This document shows, one piece after another, positions 26,621-33,510 of a stretch of 33,510 nt of DNA. A program made the translations under genes and the position numbers. The number at the start of each line of letters is the position of its first letter. Positions within the stretch are counted from its first letter, which is position 1. Location of the stretch: NCBI GenBank assembly GCA_905234245.1, contig CAJOGN010000019.1:1-33510 (forward strand), given 5' to 3'. The notes below the pieces were generated by a model. The model had not been told where the DNA came from and made no database searches. It was given only the letters and a program-made list of their open reading frames with translations. The DNA is from an uncultured Lachnospiraceae bacterium. GTDB lineage: Bacteria > Bacillota > Clostridia > Lachnospirales > Lachnospiraceae.

Positions 26621-26651
26621 ACTTCGGCGTGGTAATGCGCCGAAGTTTTTT
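26621..26651 (+). terminator. Intrinsic terminator of the PAS-rich kinase
   Basis: A 9-bp GC-rich stem ACTTCGGCG/CGCCGAAGT (26621-26629 and 26638-26646) with an 8-nt loop is followed by a run of T. A promoter sits directly before it. Confidence 0.9.
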
Positions 26652-26685
26652 CGTTATTTGCTAAATGTGTTTGGAGGAGACAGAA

Positions 26686-28263
26686 ATGACTATCGTATTA
26701 AGCTCAATTTTTCTTGTTATATTCTTCGTAGTAATGGTAACTGTGGGAGTACGTACAAGAAAAGAAGCAACAGATGTTAACGGCTTCGTATTAGGAGGAA
26801 GAAATGTAGGTCCTTGGCTTACAGCATTTGCATTTGGAACATCGTATTTCTCAGCCGTAATCTTCGTAGGTTATGCGGGACAGTTCGGATGGAACTTCGG
26901 ACTTGCATCTACATGGGCTGGTCTTGGTAATGCACTTATTGGTTCACTACTTGCATGGAGAATTCTTGGTCGTAGAACAAGAATTATGACACAGTCCCTT
27001 GATTCTAAGACAATGCCTGATTTCTTCGAGAAGAGATACAACAGTAAAGCACTTAAAATAGTTTCTTCTATTATAATATTCATATTCTTAATACCATATA
27101 CTGCTTCATTATATAATGGTCTCTCAAGCTTGTTTGGAATGGTTTTCTCTATTCCTTACTGGGTAATCATTGTTGTAATGGCAGTGCTTACAGGTGTATA
27201 CGTTGTATTTGGCGGATATATGGCAACAGCTATTAACGACTTTATTCAGGGAATAATTATGCTGGTTGGTATAATCGCAGTTATTGTTGCTGTCGTAAAT
27301 GATAATGGTGGACTACTAGAGGCATCTAAGAGATTATCAGAGATTCCAACGAAGGGTTGGGAAAGTGGAGCATTTTCATCCTTCTTTGGACCAGACCCAT
27401 TATCACTACTGTTCGTAGTGCTACTTACTTCCCTTGGTACATGGGGACTTCCTCAGATGGTAGGTAAGTTCTATGCAATCAAGAGTGAGAAGGATATTCA
27501 GAAGGGAACAACAATCTCTACTATATTCGCATTTATTGTAGCTGGCGGATGTTATTTCGTTGGAGGCTTTGGTAGACTGTATGCAGACAAAATTCAATAT
27601 AGAGATAATGGACAACCACTATTTGACTCAATTATTCCATCAATGTTATCAACACTTCCAGGAATAATTGTTGCAATCGTAATTGTACTTGTGCTGTCAG
27701 CATCAATGTCAACACTCTCATCACTGGTATTAACATCTAGCTCAACATTTACATTAGATGTTATTAAGCCTATTAAGAAGGACAAGATGTCTGAGAAGAG
27801 CCAGGTTAATATAATGAGAATACTCCTTGTGTTCTTCATTGCAGTATCTGCAGTTATTGCGATTATTAAGGATGCTAATCCGGGTCTTACATTTATTGCC
27901 CAGATGATGGGAGTATCCTGGGGAGCACTTGCAGGTGCGTTCCTTGCGCCATTCCTATATGGACTATATTCTAAGAAAGCGAGCAAGGCATCAGTTGTTG
28001 TTTGCTTTATATGGGGATGCGGACTAGCAATATTCCAGTTCATAATCTCTATGGCAGGAATTGATGTATCAAGCTGGGGTCCAGTTCTTGGCTTCGTATT
28101 CAAGTCATCAATCAATTCTGGTGTTGTTGCAATGGTAGGAGGACTAATAATTGTTCCTATCGTATCCCTAATCACTAAGAAGCCTGATAAGGGCGATATG
28201 GACAAGATGTTCGAATGCTTCGATGAAAAGGTGTCAGTACCTAAGAAGGAGGCACTTGACTAA
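26686..28263 (+). CDS. Sodium:solute symporter family protein
   Basis: A polytopic membrane protein of 525 residues with about 13 hydrophobic segments, fitting the sodium:solute symporter (SSS) family. The N-terminal half has RNVGPWLTAFAFGTSYFSAV and the conserved WRILGRRTR loop; the SASMSTLSSLVLTSSSTF segment in the middle contributes to the Na+2 site in this family. The substrate (for example amino acid, sugar or carboxylate) cannot be decided. The ATG at 26686 follows GGAGG by 8 nt and is preferred over an in-frame ATG at 26665, which lies before the ribosome site. Confidence 0.87.
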   Translation: MTIVLSSIFLVIFFVVMVTVGVRTRKEATDVNGFVLGGRNVGPWLTAFAFGTSYFSAVIFVGYAGQFGWNFGLASTWAGLGNALIGSLLAWRILGRRTRIMTQSLDSKTMPDFFEKRYNSKALKIVSSIIIFIFLIPYTASLYNGLSSLFGMVFSIPYWVIIVVMAVLTGVYVVFGGYMATAINDFIQGIIMLVGIIAVIVAVVNDNGGLLEASKRLSEIPTKGWESGAFSSFFGPDPLSLLFVVLLTSLGTWGLPQMVGKFYAIKSEKDIQKGTTISTIFAFIVAGGCYFVGGFGRLYADKIQYRDNGQPLFDSIIPSMLSTLPGIIVAIVIVLVLSASMSTLSSLVLTSSSTFTLDVIKPIKKDKMSEKSQVNIMRILLVFFIAVSAVIAIIKDANPGLTFIAQMMGVSWGALAGAFLAPFLYGLYSKKASKASVVVCFIWGCGLAIFQFIISMAGIDVSSWGPVLGFVFKSSINSGVVAMVGGLIIVPIVSLITKKPDKGDMDKMFECFDEKVSVPKKEALD

Positions 28264-28283
28264 TATATATAATGAAGATAATT

Positions 28284-28392
28284 ATGGCTGATAATTAAGA
28301 ACAGAGAAGTAAGCAAAGAAGAATTAGACGCAGTAAGCGGAGGCTACAGAGGTAAGGTTGAGTTTGATAAAACCCTTGACACTAAGGCATAA
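28284..28392 (+). pseudogene. Double-glycine leader peptide gene broken by one extra base
   Basis: Codons 28297-28392 encode KNREVSKEELDAVSGG, then YRGKVEFDKTLDTKA and a TAA. EELDAVSGG is the classic double-glycine leader motif of bacteriocin-like peptides cleaved by C39-peptidase ABC transporters. The only good ATG (28284, MADN) runs into TAA (28296-28298) one base out of frame. Removing one T at 28295-28296 would join MADN to the leader, giving a 35-residue precursor with a 15-residue core. No transporter or immunity gene is next to it. It may be a decayed gene, a sequencing error, or translated from a non-standard start. The str promoter -35 lies inside its last codons. Confidence 0.55.
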
Positions 28393-28404
28393 AGCAATTA
28401 TAAT
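28376..28404 (+). promoter_or_regulatory. Consensus sigma-A promoter of the str operon
   Basis: TTGACA (28376-28381), a 17-nt spacer and TATAAT (28399-28404) match the consensus at all 12 positions, as expected for highly expressed ribosomal genes. The predicted start, near 28411, lies in the left arm of the adjoining terminator hairpin. Confidence 0.85.
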
Positions 28405-28440
28405 ATTCTAGCGTGCGTTTGTATGCATGCTAGAATTTTT
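28405..28440 (+). terminator. Intrinsic terminator before rpsL
   Basis: A 12-bp stem ATTCTAGCGTGC/GCATGCTAGAAT (one G-T pair) with an 8-nt loop is followed by TTTTT. It would stop read-through from the symporter, while transcripts from the promoter just before it begin inside the hairpin and miss half of the left arm. Confidence 0.85.
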
Positions 28441-28465
28441 AATTTATAATAAGGAGGTGAAAATA

Positions 28466-28877
28466 ATGCCAACATTTAACCAGTTAGTAAGAAAAGGTCG
28501 TTCGACTTCAACTAAGAAGTCTACATCACCAGCTCTTCAAAAGGGTGCTTCAGAAGAAGCCAACAGACAACCCTTCTCCACAGAAGCGTGGTGTGTGTAC
28601 TGCTGTTAAGACTGCTACACCTAAGAAGCCTAACTCAGCTCTTCGTAAGATTGCCAGAGTTCGTCTTTCTAACGGAATCGAAGTAACAAGCTACATTCCT
28701 GGTGAAGGTCACAACTTGCAGGAGCATAGTGTTGTTCTTATTCGTGGTGGAAGAGTAAAGGATTTACCTGGTACTCGTTATCACGTAATTAGAGGTACAC
28801 TTGATACTGCAGGTGTTGCTAACAGAAAGCAGGCTCGTTCTAAGTATGGCGCTAAGAAACCAAAAGACGCTAAATAA
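28466..28877 (+). pseudogene. rpsL: 30S ribosomal protein S12 gene with a frameshift
   Basis: S12 is part of the decoding centre. The ATG at 28466 follows AAGGAGG. The first frame reads [20 protein letters not shown] through SPALQKG and then goes wrong, ending at a TAA after CVYCC (28609). The correct sequence resumes in another frame from about 28545 ([16 protein letters not shown]) and runs through [11 protein letters not shown] and GRVKDLPG to the stop at 28877. Compared with the usual Firmicute loop (KG-[YF]-N, then three or four residues, then KKPTD or similar), roughly eight bases seem to be missing near 28544-28546. The rest is normal, so a sequence error or a very recent deletion is likelier than decay. 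It is first of rpsL-rpsG-fusA-tuf. Confidence 0.88.
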
Positions 28878-28938
28878 TTAGGACAAATAATTAATGATGC
28901 ATTTAATGCATATAGTACAAGTAAATGGTAAATGTTGA

Positions 28939-28962
28939 ATTTATTTTCATCATGAAATAAAT
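28939..28962 (+). other. Hairpin in the rpsL-rpsG spacer
   Basis: The 148-nt spacer (28878-29025) contains an imperfect inverted repeat, ATTTATT(T)TCA/TGAAATAAAT, with a short loop and no T tail. In other bacteria this spacer is an S7-binding control site; that role here is only a suggestion. Nothing else clear was seen in the spacer. Confidence 0.35.
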
Positions 28963-29025
28963 CAGCACGAACACCGTTGAAGTGAGTACCGAAGATTTAA
29001 TTTATTGATTAAGGAGGGAAGTAAC

Positions 29026-29496
29026 GTGCCACGTAAAGGACATACTCAGAAAAGAGACGTGTTAGCAGATCCTATTTACAATAGCAAGGTAGTTACTAAG
29101 CTTATCAACAACATTATGCTTGATGGTAAGAAGGGTATCGCCCAGAAGATTGTATATGGTGCATTTGCAACAGTAGAAGAGAAGACAGGCAAGAGTGCTT
29201 TAGACGTATTCGAAGAGGCAATGAACAACATCATGCCTACATTAGAAGTTAAGGCAAGACGTATCGGTGGAGCTACTTATCAGGTACCTATCGAAGTTCG
29301 CCCAGAGCGTCGTCAGGCATTAGGCCTTCGTTGGTTAACATTCTTCTCACGTAAGAGAAGCGAGAAGACAATGCAAGAGCGTTTAGCTAACGAGATTATG
29401 GATGCAGCTAACAATACAGGAGCTGCTGTTAAGAGGAAAGAAGATATGCATAAGATGGCTGAGTCTAATAAGGCCTTCGCGCATTACAGATTCTAA
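29026..29496 (+). CDS. rpsG: 30S ribosomal protein S7
   Basis: S7 nucleates assembly of the 30S head. The 156-residue product starts at GTG (29026) with an AAGGAGGG site 8 nt upstream and begins [13 protein letters not shown]. The normal length and the conserved [15 protein letters not shown] confirm it. An earlier TTG-type start would put the ribosome site inside the gene. It is followed 20 nt later by fusA. Confidence 0.96.
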   Translation: MPRKGHTQKRDVLADPIYNSKVVTKLINNIMLDGKKGIAQKIVYGAFATVEEKTGKSALDVFEEAMNNIMPTLEVKARRIGGATYQVPIEVRPERRQALGLRWLTFFSRKRSEKTMQERLANEIMDAANNTGAAVKRKEDMHKMAESNKAFAHYRF

Positions 29497-29516
29497 TAAT
29501 ATAGGAGGAAAAAATC

Positions 29517-31634
29517 TTGGCTGGAAGAGAATATCCGTTAGAGAGAACCAGAAATATTGGAATTATGGCTCATATCGATGCTGGTAAGACAACAACAACT
29601 GAGCGTATTCTATATTATACTGGTGTTAATTATAAGATCGGTGAGACTCATGATGGTTCAGCTACAATGGATTGGATGGAGCAGGAGCAAGAGAGAGGTA
29701 TTACTATCACTTCCGCTGCTACAACTTGTCACTGGACACTTCAAGAGAATAACAAGCCTAAGCCAGGTGCACTTGAGCATCGTATCAACATTATCGATAC
29801 TCCAGGTCACGTTGACTTTACAGTAGAGGTTGAGAGATCACTTCGTGTATTAGACGGAGCTGTAGGTGTATTCTGTGCTAAGGGTGGTGTTGAGCCTCAG
29901 TCAGAAAATGTATGGCGTCAGGCTGACACATACAACGTACCAAGAATGGCATTTATCAATAAGATGGATATCTTAGGTGCTGATTTCTATGGTGCAGTAG
30001 ATCAGATTCGCGAGCGTCTTGGTAAGAATGCTATTGTTCTTCAGTTACCAATCGGTAAAGAAGATGATTTCAAGGGCATTGTTGACTTATTCGAGATGAA
30101 AGCATATATCTATAATGACGAGAAGGGTGAGGACATCTCAATCGTTGATATTCCTGACGATATGAAGGATGATGCTGAACTTTATCGTACAGAGTTAATC
30201 GAGAAAGTATGCGAGTTAGACGACGATCTAATGATGCAGTACTTAGAAGGTGAAGAGGTTGCCGTTGAAGATCTTAAGGCAGCACTTCGTAAGGGAACAT
30301 GTGAATGTACAGCCGTTCCAGTATGCTGTGGTACAGCATATCGTAACAAGGGTGTTCAGAAGTTATTAGATGCAATCGTAGAGTTCATGCCTTCACCACT
30401 TGACATCCCAGCTATTAAGGGTGTTGATATGGAAGGAAATGAGACAGAGAGACATTCATCAGATGATGAGCCTTTCTCAGCATTAGCATTTAAGATTATG
30501 ACAGACCCATTCGTAGGTAAGCTTGCATTCTTCCGTGTATATTCAGGAACAATGAATTCTGGTTCTTATGTACTTAATGCTACTAAGAATAAGAAGGAAA
30601 GAGTTGGACGTATCCTTCAGATGCACGCCAACAAGAGAGAGGAATTAGATAAGGTATATTCAGGAGATATCGCTGCAGCAGTTGGATTCAAGGTTACATC
30701 AACTGGTGATACAATCTGTGATGAGCAACATCCTGTTATATTAGAGTCTATGGAATTCCCAGAGCCTGTTATCGAGCTTGCTATCGAGCCTAAGACTAAG
30801 GCAGGACAGCAGAAGATGGGTGAAGCATTGGCCAAGCTTGCTGAAGAAGATCCTACATTCCGTGCACATACCGACCCAGAGACTGGTCAGACAATCATCG
30901 CTGGAATGGGTGAGCTTCACTTAGAGATTATCGTAGACAGACTACTTCGTGAATTCAAGGTAGAGGCTAACGTAGGTGCTCCTCAGGTTGCTTACAAGGA
31001 GACATTTACTAAGGCTGTTGATCAGGAATACAAGTATGCTAAGCAGTCCGGTGGTCGTGGTCAGTATGGTCACTGTAAGGTTAAGTTCGAGCCAATGGAT
31101 GCTAACGCAGAGGAAGTATTCAAGTTCGAGTCTACTGTAGTTGGTGGTAATATTCCTAAGGAATACATCCCAGCAGTAGGTGAAGGTATTGAGGAAGCTG
31201 CTAAGTCAGGTATCCTTTGTGGATTCCCAGTACTTGGTATACATGCAACTGTATATGATGGTTCATATCATGAAGTCGATTCTTCAGAAATGGCATTCCA
31301 CATTGCAGGTTCTATGTGTTTCAAGGAAGCTATGGCTAAGGCTGACCCAGTATTATTAGAGCCTATCATGAAGGTAGACGTTACTATGCCAGAAGAGTAC
31401 ATGGGCGACGTTATTGGTGATATCAATGCAAGACGTGGTCGTATCGAAGGTATGGATGACCTTGGTGGTGGTAAGATCGTTCACGGTTATGTGCCACTAG
31501 CAGAAATGTTTGGTTATTCAACAGATCTTCGTTCAAGAACTCAGGGTCGTGGTAACTATTCAATGTTCTTCGAGAAGTATGAGCCAGTTCCTAAGTCAGT
31601 TCAGGATAAGCTTATCTCTAACAAGGAGAAATAA
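29517..31634 (+). CDS. fusA: Elongation factor G
   Basis: The translocation GTPase, 705 residues. G motifs: [13 protein letters not shown] (P-loop), the switch [10 protein letters not shown], and [15 protein letters not shown] is the switch I region. The start is TTG (29517), supported by AGGAGG 8 nt upstream and by the family start MAGREYPLE. There is no terminator between it and tuf, but tuf has its own promoter. Confidence 0.96.
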   Translation: MAGREYPLERTRNIGIMAHIDAGKTTTTERILYYTGVNYKIGETHDGSATMDWMEQEQERGITITSAATTCHWTLQENNKPKPGALEHRINIIDTPGHVDFTVEVERSLRVLDGAVGVFCAKGGVEPQSENVWRQADTYNVPRMAFINKMDILGADFYGAVDQIRERLGKNAIVLQLPIGKEDDFKGIVDLFEMKAYIYNDEKGEDISIVDIPDDMKDDAELYRTELIEKVCELDDDLMMQYLEGEEVAVEDLKAALRKGTCECTAVPVCCGTAYRNKGVQKLLDAIVEFMPSPLDIPAIKGVDMEGNETERHSSDDEPFSALAFKIMTDPFVGKLAFFRVYSGTMNSGSYVLNATKNKKERVGRILQMHANKREELDKVYSGDIAAAVGFKVTSTGDTICDEQHPVILESMEFPEPVIELAIEPKTKAGQQKMGEALAKLAEEDPTFRAHTDPETGQTIIAGMGELHLEIIVDRLLREFKVEANVGAPQVAYKETFTKAVDQEYKYAKQSGGRGQYGHCKVKFEPMDANAEEVFKFESTVVGGNIPKEYIPAVGEGIEEAAKSGILCGFPVLGIHATVYDGSYHEVDSSEMAFHIAGSMCFKEAMAKADPVLLEPIMKVDVTMPEEYMGDVIGDINARRGRIEGMDDLGGGKIVHGYVPLAEMFGYSTDLRSRTQGRGNYSMFFEKYEPVPKSVQDKLISNKEK

Positions 31635-31658
31635 TTATACATAAAACGCAATTAGGTG

Positions 31659-31687
31659 TTGAAAAATAGTGATATTTTCTATATAAT
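31659..31687 (+). promoter_or_regulatory. Sigma-A promoter for tuf
   Basis: TTGAAA (31659-31664), a 17-nt spacer and TATAAT (31682-31687), 25 nt after the fusA stop. It gives tuf its own transcript with a leader of about 80 nt that contains a small AATCTA/TAGATT hairpin. Confidence 0.75.
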
Positions 31688-31774
31688 CAGATTTAACCGA
31701 GTGTAAATCTAGTTATAGATTATCAGGTCATAGAAAGTATCGAGATGTAATCGATTATAAGGAGGAAAACTAAA

Positions 31775-32962
31775 ATGGCAAAAGAGAAATTTGAGAGAAC
31801 CAAACCACATTGTAACATAGGTACCATTGGTCACGTAGATCATGGTAAGACAACTTTAACAGCAGCTATCACTAAGACTCTTGCTGCAAGAGTAGAAGGT
31901 AATGCTGCAGTAGATTTTGAGAATATCGACAAGGCTCCTGAAGAGAGAGAAAGAGGTATCACAATTTCTACAGCTCACGTTGAGTATGAGACAGCTAAGC
32001 GTCACTATGCACACGTTGACTGCCCGGGCCATGCTGATTATGTAAAGAACATGATTACTGGTGCTGCTCAGATGGATGGTGCTATCCTTGTTGTTGCTGC
32101 AACTGATGGTGTTATGGCTCAGACTAAGGAGCATATCCTTCTTTCACGTCAGGTAGGTGTACCTAATATCGTAGTATTCTTGAATAAGTGCGATATGGTT
32201 GACGACGAAGAGCTCGTTGAGTTAGTAGAGATGGAAGTAACAGAGCAGTTAGAGGAATATGGATTCACAGATTGTCCAATCGTTAAGGGTTCAGCTCTTA
32301 AGGCTTTAGAGGATCCAAGTAGCGAGTGGGGCGACAAGATTATGGAGCTTATGGATACAGTTGATGAGACTATTCCTGATCCTGTTCGTGAGACAGATAA
32401 GCCATTCTTAATGCCTGTAGAGGACGTATTCACAATCACAGGTCGTGGTACTGTTGCAACTGGTAGAGTAGAGCGTGGTACACTTCACCTTAACGATGAA
32501 GTTGAGATCATTGGTGTTAGAGAAGATATTCAGAAGACAGTTATTACTGGTATCGAGATGTTCAGAAAGCTTCTTGACGAGGCTCAGGCTGGTGATAACA
32601 TTGGTGCACTTCTTCGTGGTATCAACAGAGATCAGATCCAAAGAGGACAGGTATTAGCTGTTCCTGGTTCTGTTAAGTGCCACACAAAGTTCACAGCTCA
32701 GGTTTACGTATTAACAAAGGATGAAGGTGGACGTCATACTCCATTCTTCAACAACTATCGTCCACAGTTCTACTTCAGAACAACAGACGTAACTGGTGTA
32801 TGTAACCTTCCTGACGGAACAGAGATGTGCATGCCTGGTGATAATGTAGAGATGACAATCGAGCTCATCCACCCAATCGCTATGGAGCAGGGTCTTACAT
32901 TCGCTATCCGTGAAGGTGGTAGAACAGTAGGTTCTGGTAAGGTTGCTAACATTATCGAGTAA
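31775..32962 (+). CDS. tuf: Elongation factor Tu
   Basis: Delivers aminoacyl-tRNA to the ribosome. 395 residues, normal length, beginning [20 protein letters not shown]. GTPase motifs [17 protein letters not shown] (with the catalytic His) and NKCD are intact. The AAGGAGG site lies 8 nt before the ATG. Codon choice is strongly biased, as expected for a highly expressed gene. It has its own promoter after fusA and a strong terminator. Confidence 0.97.
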   Translation: MAKEKFERTKPHCNIGTIGHVDHGKTTLTAAITKTLAARVEGNAAVDFENIDKAPEERERGITISTAHVEYETAKRHYAHVDCPGHADYVKNMITGAAQMDGAILVVAATDGVMAQTKEHILLSRQVGVPNIVVFLNKCDMVDDEELVELVEMEVTEQLEEYGFTDCPIVKGSALKALEDPSSEWGDKIMELMDTVDETIPDPVRETDKPFLMPVEDVFTITGRGTVATGRVERGTLHLNDEVEIIGVREDIQKTVITGIEMFRKLLDEAQAGDNIGALLRGINRDQIQRGQVLAVPGSVKCHTKFTAQVYVLTKDEGGRHTPFFNNYRPQFYFRTTDVTGVCNLPDGTEMCMPGDNVEMTIELIHPIAMEQGLTFAIREGGRTVGSGKVANIIE

Positions 32963-33006
32963 TCTGTGCGTTAGCATTGAGAAGCAACAAGATAATAATA
33001 AATATT

Positions 33007-33041
33007 ACGCTTACACAGACTAGTCTGTGTAAGCGTTTTTT
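33007..33041 (+). terminator. Intrinsic terminator of tuf, built on a perfect palindrome
   Basis: 33007-33036 is a perfect 30-nt palindrome centred on ACTAGT, followed by TTTTTT. It forms a stem of about 13 bp after allowing for a loop, and ends the str operon. Confidence 0.92.
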
Positions 33042-33056
33042 ATTATTTTTAAAGCC

Positions 33057-33096
33057 GCGACAATCCCGGATTCGCAGAGCGAATCTGGGATGTTGC
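33057..33096 (+). repeat. Second long hairpin after the tuf terminator
   Basis: Arms 33063-33075 and 33079-33091 pair over 13 bp (one G-T) around a 3-nt loop AGA. With one bulged A the stem extends by five more pairs to 33057 and 33096. There is no T tail, so it is not a standard terminator. The right arm runs into the -35 of the next promoter. Confidence 0.75.
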
Positions 33097-33122
33097 TTGT
33101 TTATGCGCTAATATGATATTAT
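33093..33122 (+). promoter_or_regulatory. Possible promoter of the TraX-family gene
   Basis: TTGCTT (33093-33098), an 18-nt spacer and TATTAT (33117-33122) preceded by TG one base before, which makes an extended -10. Confidence 0.5.
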
Positions 33123-33156
33123 ATAGTTGTTCTAGGACGCTTATTAAGGAGACGTA

Positions 33157-33510
33157 ATGAGGGGCAATGAAGTGACTCAGTCAACTAAAAATGGAATAAC
33201 AGGAACAACTATCAAGATAATTGCCCTAATATCAATGGTAATTGATCATTTTACAGTATTTATCTTAGAAGGCTATCTTAGGACATTAGATCCGCAGTAC
33301 GCAACCCTTGGATCTAGAAGCCCTAATTTGAATTATGATGATGGTACCATGCAGCTTCAGATAGTAATTTCTATCTTGCATCTTATAGGAAGACTGGCAT
33401 TTCCATTATTTATATTCCTTCTTATAGAAGGCTTTAAGCATACTGGAAATGTTAGAAAATACGCAACCAGGCTGTTTGCTTTTGCGCTTATATCACAGCT
33501 TCCGTATAAT
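33157..33510 (+). CDS. TraX-family membrane protein (3' end outside window)
   Basis: The first 118 residues are present and the frame runs off the right edge. After a short polar start come IKIIALISMVIDHFTVF, a hydrophobic first segment with the Ile-Asp-His of TraX proteins, and later LIGRLAFPLFIFLLIEGFKHT and RLFAFALISQLPYN, which match the family closely. TraX of plasmid F acetylates pilin; chromosomal Firmicute members are poorly studied membrane acyltransferase-like proteins. An AAGGAG site lies just before the ATG. Function in this organism is unknown. Confidence 0.85.
   Translation, partial: MRGNEVTQSTKNGITGTTIKIIALISMVIDHFTVFILEGYLRTLDPQYATLGSRSPNLNYDDGTMQLQIVISILHLIGRLAFPLFIFLLIEGFKHTGNVRKYATRLFAFALISQLPYN

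Noticed and set aside
28284-28299. Programmed +1 frameshift at AAT-TAA-G in the leader peptide
   Set aside because: The P-site codon would re-pair poorly after a +1 slip and there is no internal Shine-Dalgarno as in prfB; an indel is simpler.
28540-28550. Programmed frameshift in rpsL
   Set aside because: No slippery run, and residues expected in the S12 loop are missing as well, so this is a deletion rather than recoding.
1-33510. CRISPR array, insertion sequence, prophage, tRNA or rRNA genes
   Set aside because: No regularly spaced repeats, transposase or integrase motifs, or tRNA/rRNA signatures were seen; all gaps are short.

Overview
The window reads as a chromosomal segment of a motile, anaerobic, low-GC Firmicute. 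The best fit is a Lachnospiraceae relative of Butyrivibrio, Pseudobutyrivibrio or Roseburia. The evidence is the AT-rich DNA with strong AAGGAGG-type ribosome binding sites, the S12 protein with the Gram-positive-type insertion, the rpsL-rpsG-fusA-tuf order, the flagellin termini, a sensory [FeFe]-hydrogenase-like protein, and nickel-pincer (lar) genes. No rRNA, tRNA, insertion sequence, prophage or CRISPR array is visible, and no gene-free stretch exceeds about 230 bases.

Layout: (1) 1-2728, a FIST-sensor hybrid histidine kinase cut by the left edge, convergent with a CtpE-like P-type ATPase (2748-5090, minus). (2) 5259-8080, larE-larB-larC for the nickel-pincer nucleotide cofactor, without larA. 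(3) 8169-13090, a fructosamine-kinase-family gene and an unassigned radical SAM gene leading into queD-queE-folE-queC-queF, a complete GTP-to-preQ1 pathway. A nitroreductase-fold gene and a two-way terminator follow. (4) 17562-13884 (minus), a 57-residue ribbon-helix-helix protein, a PAS-containing hydrogenase-like FeS protein, a SpoIIE/PP2C phosphatase and bioY. (5) 17789-22605, four genes of unknown function (zinc-ribbon membrane protein, GLUG-like membrane protein, small membrane protein, secreted protein) in tandem with a cysteine-containing flagellin. (6) 22736-28263, an Rpn-family nuclease-like gene, a PAS-rich hybrid histidine kinase and a sodium:solute symporter. (7) 28284-32962, a frame-broken double-glycine leader peptide, then the str operon, in which rpsL carries a frameshift. 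(8) After tuf come a 30-nt perfect palindrome terminator, a second long hairpin, and the start of a TraX-family gene cut by the right edge.

Most worth a second look: the four-gene surface cassette before flagellin, where two membrane proteins share a related external domain and a GLUG-like domain is predicted to be cytoplasmic; the broken double-glycine peptide and the rpsL frameshift, only about 250 bp apart; and two places where a near-consensus sigma-A promoter sits directly before an intrinsic terminator, so that the predicted start falls inside the hairpin. All functional statements rest on recognising motifs and families by eye. No database search was run.
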